DNA of 64,000 bases from Gonocerus acuteangulatus (Eukaryota > Arthropoda > Insecta > Hemiptera > Coreidae), in assembly GCA_946811695.1 (NCBI GenBank), contig OX328132.1, forward strand, positions 53,325,359 to 53,389,358. Reading direction: 5' to 3'. A program made the position numbers and the translations under genes. This document shows positions 24,144 to 35,443 of this stretch, in pieces. Numbering within the stretch: position 1 is the stretch's first letter; the number at the start of each line of letters is the position of its first letter. Under the pieces are notes generated by a model. That model was not told the DNA's origin, ran no database searches, and saw only the letters and a list, made by a program, of their open reading frames with translations.

Positions 24144-24930
24144 TTAATTCTGGTCATCGCCTGGGAGGGGAAAGCAACCCATATCTCCTGAATTATCAGG
24201 AGACGCAGCGGTACTTCTACCATAATCCAAATTGTCCCATTCATCTTCTGAAGAATTATCTGAATCAGATGAACTAGAATTCCTCGAGGAGGAACTTCGA
24301 ATCATTTGTTCTATATTCTCTTCATGTAGTGCTTCATTCCGCCAAGCTTCTTCAATTGCTTCCTTTGTATGCCTTACTCGTTCAGTCCAATTTCCTGGAG
24401 AAACAGCGTCACATTTCTCTCTTGTCAGTCGCTCTACATCGGTTATGTTAAAGGTTGTATTTTCCTTGGCAACATTCCCTTTTATTTGTGCCGAAATTAG
24501 TTCAATTGGATTGAACTGGCAATGACAAGGAGGAAGTCTGATGACTTGGTGTCCTTTTCTGCTAGCCAGTTCATCCAATTTGTATACTATTTTTCTGAGC
24601 CTGTTATCTTGTACAATGCTCAATAATTCGTGCTTCAACAGATTGGGGGACCAATTAATATTATTGAGAGTTAGCCGCTGCTGAATATCAAGTTTTCTCC
24701 ACCCTGTATATAATCCCGTATTTTTTTTACCTGAATAATAACATACTGTTGGGTATGAAACTGTTCGTGCTACCTGCATGAGCCATGATAAAGCGTCAAC
24801 CCTTCCCAGTAGTTTTCAGGAATCCCAAAGTGAGTCATCTGTCCAGGATTTGCTAATCGTGTTTCCAGCATTTATCCATGTCTCATGCAGAAATACCATT
24901 TCTTCTAAATTGCATTCTCTGATTTGGCAT
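24144..24930 (-). pseudogene. Tc1/mariner-like (DDE_3) transposase remnant
   Basis: The minus strand has a 211-codon open part (24779-24144) and, upstream after a break, MVFLHETWINAGNTISKSW. The latter matches the block (V/I)(Y/F)LDETW(I/V)NAxH..., but the first catalytic Asp is His. The block with the second Asp (DNAPYH) is missing where the sequence jumps to SPNLLKHELLSIVQDNR. KLDELASRKGHQVIRLPPCH and CQFNPIELISAQIKGNVA then match the LPPYHCxxNPIELIWxxxK block that carries the third acidic residue. An acidic Ser-rich tail follows. Lacks catalytic residues, so inactive. Similar genes are frequent in aphids and other hemipterans. Confidence 0.85.
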
Positions 24931-25240
24931 AAAAATAAACATTTGGCAGTGACGATATCCCTTTGTTGCATTAAAAATTTCCTGTTTTTCATTTTCTTCT
25001 ATTTAAATTTAAATAGTGAAAAATAAATGACAAGGATGTTTTTCCTCCTGTAAATAATCCAGCTTCTTTGCGAGAAAACAGAATAAGAGTGTAAGAGGCT
25101 GGGTTGGAGGGAGGGGGTAGGCCTTCCCCTCCTTGAGTCTAGGGTGGGGGTAATCCCGTGTGTCACGACTCATCTGCTCTACTATAGTGTGCTCGCTTAT
25201 CGCAGGAAAATTACAAATTGGAGCATTATTTGTCAACAGT

Positions 25241-25600
25241 TGTTATCTACGGTTAATTTCAATTGATTTATTCGTGATTAATTTAATTGCATCTAACCAG
25301 TTAATTGTTAATTACAATTAAATTATTTGTTGTTTCATAAAACAATTACGAATTAATTTTTATAAAGCATTTTGACGTATAAACATTACGCTAAATTTGA
25401 ACAAAAATGCCACTACAGCTCACTATGTGCTTCAGTTCACTTCCGGCCCAGCTCCAGCCCACAATTGGTCCTGTTCCAGTCCTATTCTAGTCATCTATGT
25501 TCACTTCCGGTCATCTCTGGCCAGTTCCAGTACATTTCTGGGGAATTAAATTGACCTCTGGGTCTCTTCTGAGTGGGTCTCGGTGATCTTGTTATTAATA
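25241..25600. mobile_element. Right arm of hAT-like element with ACTTCCGG motifs
   Basis: aattaattttt/attgcaattaa-type repeats (25241-25380) mirror those at 21800-21900, followed by cacttccgg repeats (25437, 25504). Similar cttccgg blocks are at 59560-60050 next to the other hAT-like end. No clean CTCTG terminus is visible. Confidence 0.45.
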
Positions 25601-25859
25601 AATTGTAAATATGATACCAACAAGTGTGTCTATAATTTTGACGCACCAATATAATGCCATTATCAGTTATTTGTTTATTATAGTACAGAGGTCAACTATG
25701 AATTCCATGTTTTTGAACATTATTTACATTTGAAATAACTTAATAACATAAAATAAAGTTGACTCACCATCCCAAAAAAAAGTATTTTCACTTTTCAAAA
25801 TATTTTGACACTCATTGTTTATTAGAAGGGATATCGCAGACCATATGAGGAAAATAATC

Positions 25860-26425
25860 TTTTATATATTACGACGGACATAGCAGTCCCTATTTTGAGA
25901 ATAGAGACTTCTATGTCCGTCATAATATGGAATTCTATATTGTTCCTAAATAGGAATTCGATGTCACTCCTAATATTATCTTCCATATCCTACTTATGAA
26001 AATCTTCTACATTCCTCCTAATAGGGGCTCAAAGGTCGTTCCTTAGTTAGACTTCTATATGCTACCTAAGATTATCTTCTATATCCCTCTTATTATTGGC
26101 TTCTATATCCCTCCAAATAGTGATTTTTATTTCCTTGCTAATATGTACTCCTCTTTCCACCCTAATGCAGGCTTCAGGCTTATATATCTATCCTAATGTT
26201 AAATAGAGAAGGTTGTATTTTGTTTGAAAAAAGTTGAATTTGAAATGAAAATTCCCTGCTCATTTTTACTTGGTCTTGGAATTTCACTTGGAACTTTTTT
26301 TACAGGAAAAATTTCAACATAGAGAAGTATAGTATTATTTGCAAATATCTGTTCTTATTAAATTATGTATGAGATCGAATTTGAAATGAAGGAAGTTGAA
26401 TTTGAAATGGAAAAGGCTGAAAATT
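25860..26425. repeat. Minisatellite and right inverted block
   Basis: About ten imperfect ~28-32-bp units of the type cttctatatccctcctaata (25915-26175), preceded by inverted 22-bp arms around tacgacggacatagcagtc / gacttctatgtccgtcata. At 26220-26425 are aagttgaatttgaaatg motifs. It is the mirror image of 19785-20035. Confidence 0.7.
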
Positions 26426-27239
26426 ATACTCGGCTATGCTATAAAAAAGTGACAAGAATAGGTAATTAGTTCTAAATAAATTAGTTTAATGCTGCCTTGA
26501 TGGCCTTTGCCCAGTTTGAATTCTTTATCTTAGGATGGCATTAATGGCAAGGTTGATTAATTATCTGAAAGAGTTTTGAATACGAGCCGAATTTGGTATC
26601 TCCTCTAAGTGAGAATATTCAGCCACTTAATAAAAAGTTTAGAAAAATGCCTAACAAAGACAAAGTTCCTTGCCTAAAACACTCGTAGAATGATAAGTTC
26701 GATTCTCACTGAGGGCATGTTAAAATGGTCTGCGTTGTAGTAATTGATGTGAAACATATAATTAAAAGATTGGAAATCAAATTGAGGATTTCTGTTAGAA
26801 AACCCATGTTATAAGAAACTGTGACCTAGTCAAGAATTTACAAGTAATGAACTCTATAAGTTATCTAATAGACAATTTTAGTGTTCTTTTGTAGTTTTCT
26901 AAGGAGTGTATAATACACGAGAGCTTCAGTTCTATTAGGTCATACGTTGTGAATGGCTGAAATACAATCAGAAATTTATCTTCTAATAACTTCTTTTATT
27001 CCTTTTGCTGCAAAGCCTTTGGAGTGAATAAATAATAGTATCTGACTCAAACAGATTTTATAAAATTTTAATAGTAAAAGACCTAATAAAAATTAAGAAG
27101 GTAGAGGGGTAGATAACCATTTTTGTTTTCTTTCGTGTCACTTTTGACTGGAAGTTTCTGAAGTCTGTGTGTGTTATTTTATATGAATAGAAAATTGTAT
27201 TAGTATCTTAATATCAAAATCTTATGTTCTTGTTTGCAG
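26426..27239. other. Intron sequence, nothing recognised
   Basis: AT-rich; ends in the polypyrimidine acceptor of the exon at 27240. Confidence 0.5.
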
Positions 27240-27441
27240 GATTAAGTTTACATGAAGGTTTAGCAAACAAGAGACTGAATAGAGATTCTGTGGGAGGAGG
27301 GCCTATTGGTCCAAGAACTATTTTGAGCCAACTAAATGGTAAAACAAGAGTTGCAACCATGTCTCGCACGGGTAGGAAGCAGGTTATATCTTGGATGGAT
27401 GCTCCCGATGATGTCTATTTTAAATCAACAGATATGACGAA
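27240..27441 (+). CDS. MTA1-like: MTA-like protein, coding exon (WxDAPDD motif)
   Basis: Acceptor tgtttgcag|GATTAA, entering in phase 1, and donor ACGAA|GTAACT, leaving in phase 2. It encodes GLSLHEGLANKRLNRDSVGG, a basic stretch RTGRKQVISW, then WMDAPDDVYFKSTDMTK. The motif W(I/M)DAPDDV(F/Y) followed by ...T.(E/M)TRK is a hallmark of the MTA C-terminus in vertebrates. The apparent TAA after TK lies in the donor and is removed by splicing: the next exon begins with G, making AAG (Lys) and continuing the conserved pattern. The following intron is about 24.9 kb and packed with transposons. Confidence 0.95.
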
Positions 27442-27712
27442 GTAACTTTTTTTTTCTGTTCTAGTTAATCTTTTCAAATTTTTCTAAATTCTTTATCAAG
27501 GCTTGTATCAGAACTTAGGCAATTCATTCTTGTTTATTATTTTTATTTACTTGAATAATTTCTCATTATATTTTATAAAAAAAAAATTATTAACAATTTT
27601 ATTTATTTTTTAATTTCATTTTTATGAAAAAATAGATACTTAATTTACAAATAAATTATTAATAAAATAAAAACACATTAAAACAGAAAAAAAGCAGGGT
27701 TTTCAATTTTAA

Positions 27713-30107
27713 CACTAGAACCGCCGACTGGTGTGCTATACCTAGAATTGCCAACTCCGGTCTTTTTGACCGACATTTATTTATATCCATTGTTTGAAAG
27801 TGAGGAACATTCTTTTATAATAAAAATAAGGTCTGAATTATAATTTTATTCATAACATGTGACAATAACTCACATAAAAAAAATGGCACTCAAACCAGTT
27901 AATTATATTTTTTTTTAAATAAAATATTATTTAAGATTTTCACTGCTTACAAAACCTAATTTTTTCATTCGAACTCAAACATTTTCCACTCATAAATTTT
28001 CTACATGTATTTTCCTTTTGTTTTAGGATTTTGAAGTTTTACACACCATATTTGGTAGCTTTATAATGCAAAATTGTTTTTAGAGTCACAAGGCACATTT
28101 ACAGTACGATATAATGTACTCAACGTAATAACATTTTTTGATGGCTTCCCTTGATAAGCGGTACGAGTGTAGATTTCATTTTTCAGAATGACCGAGTCAT
28201 AGAGCTGTCCTTTACTTTTTTTAAAAATAGTTGGCTTCCTTCTTCATATGTTTGTTTTATAGCCCCTACCATAGACCCAACCTTTACTCAAAAGCTGTTT
28301 TGCTCATTTCAAATTAGTAAAAAAATGTCAGTAGTAACATTATGACTTGTTTTATAAAATGGTTCCATAAGTCGACAAACTAAATTTTCTGTGAGAGATT
28401 GGTCTTTTGGACGAGAATCATCTTTACCTAAATATGGAAAACCATTTAATACATATTTTGATTTTGTGTCAAAAATAAACCAGAATTATATTCCAAATTT
28501 TTACTGGCTTATTGGCATATACTGTGTAAACCTGCATGTTGCTTTAGTAGGGAATAACTGTTTTCAATAGTAATATTTTCTCCTGGTGACAATTTCTAGT
28601 GAATTTATTCTAGATAAATGCCATTTTTCAATAAATTGAAACTATAAACTTTCAATAAAAAAATAACTCGATAAAACTGTTCTGTTCACTGGTCGAGTCT
28701 AATCAGCGAAAAAATGCACAGCAATAATGACCCAGAAATCTGACACACAATGTACAGAGGTAATGTTGACAGTTGCAGAAACTAATTCCTGACAAAGAGA
28801 GATCCAATACAGACAAACAAATATATGTCCATACCTGCCGGAGGCCGATCCTTTTGACCGGTGCTGGCAGTTCTAGTTATAAGGTCTATTTAAAGGCCAG
28901 GGGACAAAGTTATTGTAGAGACACTCCAGGTACACAAGATATGTAAGATTCTAGAAAAAGTCATGGAGTTAGGAATTTCTACAGCTGATAATGGCAATTT
29001 TATTAAACTATTAAAAGGCCGACCGGTCAAAATGACCAGACACAGTGGGGCGAGTGACAGGGTAGGCCGGACATTCATTCAATATCTCTGGTTCTACAGG
29101 TCCTAGAGTATTGCTTCTGGTGTAATTTTAAAGCTAATCCAATACTCTATTCACCTACATCAGGAATTTTTAAGCCGTTTCGCCAGTTGCGATATAACGG
29201 GTAGGATGACATGTGTTCATACATATTATGCATCTCTTGCTAAATAGATAATGTAAGCACATAATATCAACATATGTTTTATAAATGAGATTAATTAGCA
29301 TATAAATGAATGAGATTATCACAATAGGTCTTAATTTGATCTATATATTCTGGATAGCTCTGCATAAAATCAAAAACAATACGAGCATTTTCAGAATTGA
29401 TTTTTTGTTAAACTAAATTGAACTCCTCATCAGAACAATTTCTGAAATCTTTGGTTCTTCTCGTTTTGGTCTTTCTGACAAATGCTCGAATGATTTTGAT
29501 CTAGGAGGAATACCTGGAGAGGATTGAAGTTCTTGAGAATATGAATTTACCTCTAACATTTAGGTCCCTGTTAAGCCAATCGTGATTTTTCCTCAAAAAT
29601 AGTCCCAAACATCTATTTGCAGCATTTTGTTTAAGTTGAAAATGATTGCACCATTTCCTGAATTTCTCCTGCAAACCGTTTTTCACACGTTTTGTAATCG
29701 CAAAATCTGGCAGCACTGTAAATGAGATAATTAGATAATATTCTCCTAAAAGCGTGCCAAGTCGTATTTTTTTGGGTACGTAGGTGAATTTTTAAAAACC
29801 TTTTTTCCAGTTTTGGATGAATTATAATACCCTTAATGTGTACTGGAAGCAAAAATAATTTATAAAATAAAAGAAGAGTATACGACCAATTTAATATCCT
29901 AAGGTGTTTTTCGACATAGCAATTATAACCAGGCTTTATGTAAAAACCTATGCAATACTAAGGCTAAAAATCAATCTGCTCAATAGAAAAAGGTTTATTT
30001 GTTACTAAGAATAAAATCAAAATCCCAAATTAAAAGGTTTATTTTTTCATCCCAATGTCCAACATTACTGTGGGATAGCCCCACTGTACGGTGTGGCGGT
30101 TCTAGTG
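27713..30107. mobile_element. piggyBac-like composite element, TTAA-flanked
   Basis: TTAA at 27709-27712 and 30108-30111 flank perfect 13-bp inverted ends CACTAGAACCGCC. An extra end-like sequence (inward from the right: CTAGAACTGCC...) lies at 28846-28875, suggesting two related elements joined or nested. Subterminal palindromes include CGGTCTTTTTGACCG (27758) and GGTCAAAATGACC (29025). The left part holds the transposase remnant at 27900-28500; the right part has open minus-strand pieces (29501-29852) not recognised. Confidence 0.8.
27900..28500 (-). pseudogene. piggyBac transposase central/C-terminal remnant
   Basis: On the minus strand, in broken frames: TKSKYVLNGFPYLGKD, SLTENLVCRLMEPFYKTSHN, VTTDIF, then KVGSMVGAIKQT and SKNVITLSTLYRTVNV. 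The order matches the piggyBac catalytic region: (A/S)Y.l...iY.Gk, V...L.....GhnVT.DNFFtS, ..L..k..t.vGT.r..k, and K..v..lST.h. The Asp of the DNFF block is present (TTDIF). Stops and shifts make it non-functional. Confidence 0.85.
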
Positions 30108-30111
30108 TTAA

Positions 30112-30615
30112 TTGAATATATGAAAAAAAATATATGTCACTGGGTTTCAACTAAGAATATTTTGAGAAGCAAATCTTTCATAAACAGTTTCAAAATGCTC
30201 CCTGGCAGCCTTGGTCTGGTAAAACAAATGTGAAAAACATCTTAAAATTATGTATTTGTCGTAAAAAAAATCTGAAAAACAAGTATGGAAGTGAAGTGGG
30301 GAAAACAGGATGGTAATGGCAGTTGATAAGGGAAGCCTATAGGAACCAGGGAGGGGTAACCTTATGCCAGTAATTCTTATTATTCAAATCCATTCAGTCT
30401 TTCTTTACCCCCCCCCCCCCCTAAGGATATAATTTCACAATTCCCTCTTATATGACGTATGTTTAAAGATTAATTTTATTTTAGATTTTAAGACATTTGC
30501 CTTTCCTCATGACAGTGTAGTTCATATGTATTTAAATTGTTATTCATTTCATGAAATTTAATTTAACTTTGTGCTGATTTAGTGTGATCAATTTTTTGAT
30601 ATTCAAAAATTTTGT
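30112..30615. other. Intron sequence, nothing recognised
   Basis: AT-rich with a 12-C run near 30410. No coding or repeat structure seen. Confidence 0.5.
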
Positions 30616-30619
30616 TTAA

Positions 30620-31268
30620 CCCATTCGATGTCGGAGAAAGATGTTCCTCAGAGGCGACGCCCGAGTATTCTCAAGGGAGATAGTCGTGCACCAGAAGCGA
30701 TGCCCGAGTATTCTCGCCACAGCTGTATCTCTTGATTGTGAGCCCTCTTTAGCCTTGAGCGTGTACAGAGCGCTCTAGCAGAAATGGGGGATAATTGCTG
30801 GTTTAACGCTTATCTGGTAATATACAAATTTTGAACGTTATAAATAACATGCGTCTGTGAGACGTGTGCACGGTAAATAAAAATGTTCTTAGGGGCATTT
30901 TTTTAGTAAACCTGTAAATATTAAAGGAGTATCTAATTATAATAATTAAAAAAAAAATCATTGCTACATCTAAAAATCACGTCTAAAAACAAGCAGTGTT
31001 TTTGGAATGAAATAGAAATATAGGGAAGAAAAGTAAGTAAATTTTGTTTTAAATGGTTATTGTAGGTTTGCTGCGTACCTAAATTGTAGTAAATAAATTG
31101 TTTCAAGTAATACACGTTGTCGTTCCCGTAAGATAAAAAAAAAAAAATACGGGTGCATACGGCTGCTCTAAGGAGAGGGAGTTTTGTCCGCCTGTGGAGG
31201 GAATAGGCAGCGGGAGCTCTCCGCCTTCAGGGACTTACTCTCGCTAGCCCATGTCGCATCGAAAAGGT
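30620..31268. mobile_element. ~650-bp TTAA-flanked piggyBac-type MITE
   Basis: TTAA at 30616-30619 and 31269-31272. Ends CCATTCGATGTCGG and, inward from the right, ACCTTTTCGATGCGACATG, share TTCGATG. Inside the left end, a ~19-bp unit GMGAYGCCCGAGTATTCTC occurs twice (about 30654 and 30698). Confidence 0.6.
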
Positions 31269-31568
31269 TTAAACCTTATTTTGTAACTTAACTTTGCACA
31301 TACATATTTTAGCTGAAGAAGGTTGCCAGTGAGCTTGCGGAAACTGTTCATTATAAATTTTCTTCTAAAATCTAGTTTTCTTCTTAGCAAACCCCCTATG
31401 ACATTCCATTTTCATATTACCTAGATGAGTTACTATTTTCAGTTTGTAATCATTTAATTGATTCATCTTAAAATAGTTAATTATTTTCTTATACATTTGA
31501 GCGAATAAACTGATAAACCTAAGTTTTAACACTTTTGAATAAACACCACTTTAGTTTGGGGTAATCAT

Positions 31569-31772
31569 TTTTTTTTTTTTTTTTTTTTTTTTTTACTGCG
31601 AATCGACATCTAGGCCATTAGCGCCAACATCTAGGGTGCAGCGAGGAATTTTCTCCGGAAAATCTGGTGGGAATGCCGCTCATCTCATCGGGAGGGCCGC
31701 TGGTGGGAATCGAACCAACCATCTCCGACATGAGAATCTAAAGCACTCTACACTATACCACAGGGAGACCCC
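31569..31772 (-). repeat. tRNA-derived SINE, inverted copy of head-to-head pair
   Basis: On the minus strand: GGGGTCTCCCTGTGGTATAG head, ttggttcgattcccaccag box B, body with aaaattcctcgctgcac, gcgctaatggcctagatgtc, and an A-tail (T-run at 31569-31593 on +). Confidence 0.85.
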
Positions 31773-31820
31773 TGGGGTAATAATATTTGCTAAAATTACT
31801 TTTGAAATGAACAATTTTTT

Positions 31821-31976
31821 GGGGGGGAGGGTTCCCTGTGATCTAGTGGCATTAGATTCACACTCGGGAGATGGTGGGTCCGAGTTCCATCGATGGTAGG
31901 AATTTTTTCATCTCACGACTCGTTGAGAAAATTCCTCGCTGCACCAGAATGTCCATGGCCAAGATGTAGATGCGAC

Positions 31977-32018
<42 letters not shown>
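31821..32018 (+). repeat. tRNA-derived SINE, direct copy of head-to-head pair
   Basis: Head GGTTCCCTGTGATCTAGTGG, box B like gggtccgagttccatcg, body gaaaattcctcgctgcacc, aatgtccatggccaagatgt, and a ~39-base A-tail. Same family as 31569-31772 but opposite orientation, heads about 50 bp apart. Confidence 0.85.
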
Positions 32019-32020
<2 letters not shown>

Positions 32021-32118
32021 AGTTTTGTGAATTATAACCATTCTACCACATGAATAAACATTTTTGCATATTTGCTTAGATTTCATCATTATCAGAAAAA
32101 AAAATAATTGTAGTCAGT

Positions 32119-32140
32119 TTTTTTTTTTTTTTTTTTTTTT
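32119..32140. repeat. Poly(T) tract
   Basis: T-run of about 22, possibly the tail of an old retroposon on the minus strand. A comparable A-run is at 32714-32740. Confidence 0.8.
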
Positions 32141-32339
32141 AAATAAGTTTAATAATAATAAAACATCTTCTAGTAAAGAAAAAAGCCGGACATTTGAAGG
32201 AAATAAAAGTCATGTGTTTTCATAACTATTTTATGGGAACTATATACAGTTTTTTAATTACATTATCAACTCATAAGGAAAGTAGATAAATAAAAGTATT
32301 TTACATGTTTTGTTATATCATATTATGGTCAAGAACCTT

Positions 32340-32560
32340 TTGCCACCAATCTCTGTTGCTGGTGGCAATAAAAAAAGTCTGAAAACTCGTCTGTCCAGCA
32401 CATCCACAGGACTCCCTCTAATTCTTGTCTGGTCTCTCGAAATCCACTCCATACATACTTTCCACCATCTTTCATCTTTTAGGCTGTGCGCAAATTGAGC
32501 AGAGGGCTGGGGAGCTGAGGGATTGCAGAAATAGAGGGGAAACAGGGCAGATGAGATCAA
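32340..32560 (-). pseudogene. Possible non-LTR (RTE-like) C-terminal fragment
   Basis: The minus strand reads LKDERWWKVCMEWISRDQTR then IRGSPVDV, reminiscent of the D.RW...V.EW..R...R..GRP tail of RTE-type polyproteins. Short, and the resemblance is partial. Confidence 0.35.
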
Positions 32561-32710
32561 TAGGACTCAGTTCAGAGCCGGCACCGCAAATTAAACCCAG
32601 CTCAGTAACCAACCTGCTTAGTTCCAATATATGTGGATGCTGCATTACTTTTGCTCAGCCTTTAGTCTGAATATGACAAAGAAAAGAGTATGCATTTTTT
32701 GTTGTCAGTA

Positions 32711-32741
<31 letters not shown>

Positions 32742-32926
32742 CGAAAGTGAGGGAAACTAGGGATTTTTAGTATAAAAAGAGAAACTCATGGCTAGTTTAC
32801 TATTTTAATAACGATTCGGGATGAGTTATTTAAAGAAACATTTTGCAGTGATTTATCAAAAATGTTGTGTAAACCATGAAATCAATAAAGAGGATATTAG
32901 AGGGAAGAAACTTAATGCAGATGTAA

Positions 32927-33342
32927 GGGTGCGTTTACATCTGACACTTCTCGCAGGATATATGTGAGGTGTCAGATATATATTCTCTTGCAAGTTTACA
33001 TACTGACAGAAATAGATGTCATCGATATGTATACAACAGTTCTGGATTTGTTCAAATTTGCGACAAATGTAAGGCCTGTCATAGGTCATGGCACAAATAA
33101 TCACTATTTACATCTGTTGGTATAGAAGTGTTGACAGTACAGCTAGTAGCCAAGATATTTATTTCTGACATTAACTCCTTCTCTTTATAAACACTGTTTG
33201 CACTTGATGGTATTGAAGTATTGAAACTTATAGCTAGTGATAGAAATATATATCTCAGACAGAAATTGTTCGCAGTTTACATAAGTCACAATTTCTGTCT
33301 GATATAAATATACTGCGATAACTATCAGATGTAAACGCACCC
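32927..33342. mobile_element. 416-bp Harbinger-type MITE (TAA target)
   Basis: Perfect inverted ends GGGTGCGTTTACATCTGA / TCAGATGTAAACGCACCC, flanked by TAA on both sides (32924-32926, 33343-33345), the 3-bp target typical of PIF/Harbinger. It contains a second inverted repeat (tcagacagaaattgt / acaatttctgtctga, 33257-33303). Confidence 0.85.
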
Positions 33343-34604
33343 TAACACATGATTTTACTACATACATTATTAAATTTAAACATAAACAGTACAGCCACAC
33401 ATTGGTAGACAACTCGTACATATAAAAAATAAACACTTATCCTCCAAAATATAAATTAAATTCATGATTTTTATTTTATTGTTTACGTTTTGTTATGTAT
33501 GTTGTGTATTCCTTATCTGATCTCTCTTTATTTATTTATTTTTTTAAATTCATTTATTTTTTTGCCTTTCTATATTTTATCAACTCATTTCTTAATTTGT
33601 ATTTTTTTTTTTTTTTTTTTTTGCCTTTGATACAGTCGTTAGTTTCCTTCTGATTTTCTTTTCTTTCTTTTTTCACATTTAACCTTGACGTATAAAGAGT
33701 TGGTAATTTTAGTTGCAGAACTCTATAAATTAAAAATAAACCGTACAATTTTTTAATTACATTATGCTATAAACAATTTTTCCTTTTAAAAATAAGTATC
33801 ATGTAAACTGCTTTGTAGCAGACTTAAATGAATAATATAATCTGGGTGATAGGTATTGTACAGCACTGCATAATTTTGCACCTAACATATCAAACTTTCC
33901 ATGAATATTCGAGGGAGTAGGAAACTGTTGCTAACACAAAAGGACATAGGAAGAACGAGCCTCTGTCTTGGCTCCCCCTTTCCTGAGTTTGATATATACC
34001 TCTCCATTAGGATTAGAACCTCTGGATTACCGAATCTTCTCTGCCTATGCTGCCTCTCTGCTACATATGCTCTGGGCTCAATTTTTGCCCGCCCTTACTC
34101 TGGCAAGATGGCCTGACCAACTCCATTTCCATTTAAGGGCTGTTTCGTTGAGTCAGCTACCTTCATTTTTTTCAGTACATTGTTTTTATTTCATTGCTGG
34201 AGTATAATATCTAAAGCACTCCTCATTAATCTCATTTGAGTAGTATTCAATTTTCCTTCTTGTTTTTTACGTAAGGCCCATGTTGTTTCTTTACTCATTA
34301 CTGATGAAGGAATTTTTGGGTAGACATACTTATATAGAACTTTTCTTCGATTAAAAATAAAAAATTATTATAAGTAAGCAAGCTCTAAGTAGGAAAATCT
34401 ACTCACTACATCACTGTAATCAAGCCAGACTGTCTTTATTGTGCTGAAACTTAAGTTCTCAACCCAAAAACTGACTTATATCAAATTAAAAAAAGAGAAA
34501 GGAAAATTGTTAGAAAAATAATAGGACAAATTAATATTGAGCAACAAGCTAAGACTTCCTCTAGCATTTATAATCTCAAAGGTTGACATACATTAAACCC
34601 AACC
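33343..34604. other. Intron sequence, unclassified; T-rich tracts
   Basis: T-run at 33601-33622; a GC-richer block at 33900-34200 with overlapping short open frames on + (33901-34207) that resemble no family I know. Possibly an old retroelement fragment. Confidence 0.35.
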
Positions 34605-34720
34605 AAAAAAAGTCCGACTCTCAGGAACTGCGTCATCTTAGCGCGGTTCCATTCTTATCTTTAGTGTCATTTGGAAAGATTGAAATAGAAATAGCTATTA
34701 TTTTGGTTTGACCTTTCATA
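34605..34720. repeat. Repeat R1, 5' fragment
   Basis: gtccgactctcaggaactgc and gtcatcttagcgcggttcc after an A-run, as at 7366; diverges after about 34720. Confidence 0.7.
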
Positions 34721-34934
34721 AAATACACTTATGGTCCCAGATTTGTGACAGAGAGCCTGTTTACTCATACCTGGAACTACGCCCTCGGCCAGTCCCCACC
34801 ACCCACGATAATACAAACTAGAAATACTTATTTCTCAGTTCAATGCATTGAAAAATATAAGAATATTTCTCATTTTCTTGTCTTCTTCTACTATAATACT
34901 AATTCTACAAATAAATGCAATCTAAAACAAAATT

Positions 34935-35443
34935 TTCATTGGCCAATAATGTGAGTTATGCCTGTTCACGAACCCATCACTTACAAATGTGGCTTCATCA
35001 CTGAAGAGAACATTCCTTATGAATACCCTGTTTTACCGCAAGCAGTTGATTCCTCACCTGCAGTACTCCTCTCTCACTTCCATATGCCTATTTGAAAGGG
35101 CTTGGTGCAAAGATATGTGATAAGGGTGGTACTTATTGCGCTGAAGTGTGCGGTAAACAGTTCCTTATGAAATCCATGTTTCTCTGGCAATGTCCCAAAC
35201 ACTAATGTGGGAACTCCTCCTAAAAAGGTCCAAGATGATGTCCTGGTCTCTTCTTTGATGTCTTCTGGTGAAAGAGAAATATCCTTGTCGGGCGTTTGAC
35301 ACCAGCCGCAAAATCATTTAGTAAGACATATAAACTCGGTTTGAGTAATACTGTGCATAAAGTCGAGCAGCCATCCAAGCTTTACATCTACACTCCCCGA
35401 AAACAATAATCATATCTACAATCTCACTACTTGTGAACTTCAT
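34935..35443 (-). pseudogene. Mariner-class transposase remnant with DUF4817-like HTH start
   Basis: From ATG at 35443 (minus): MKFTSSEIVDMIIVFGECRC then KAWMAARLYAQYYSNRV, matching the N-terminal HTH (E.vDM...yGe..gn...A...Y...yP.R) found before DDE domains in many insect transposases. Broken frames follow: RRSSHISVWDIARETWIS, GTVYRTLQRNKYHPYH, and finally FIRNVLFSDEATFVSDGF with NRHNSHYW. The last matches the FTDEATF...G..N.HN.H.W block carrying the first catalytic Asp. The rest of the DDE domain is absent. Confidence 0.8.

Larger units (their letters stand above)
23130..25240. mobile_element. Decayed transposon with GC-rich inverted ends
   Basis: GC-rich ends near 23140-23240 (gagtcgtggcacacggg, ctcccccaccctgcg) and 25095-25175 (complement of gagtcgtgacacacggg, cccccaccctagactc) are imperfectly inverted. 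They enclose the DDE transposase remnant (24144-24930) and a nested pogo-like element (23341-24046). This pairing is an inference. Confidence 0.45.

Noticed and set aside
31636..31899. 87-codon ORF on +
   Set aside because: It spans two SINE copies in opposite orientation and has no protein-like character.
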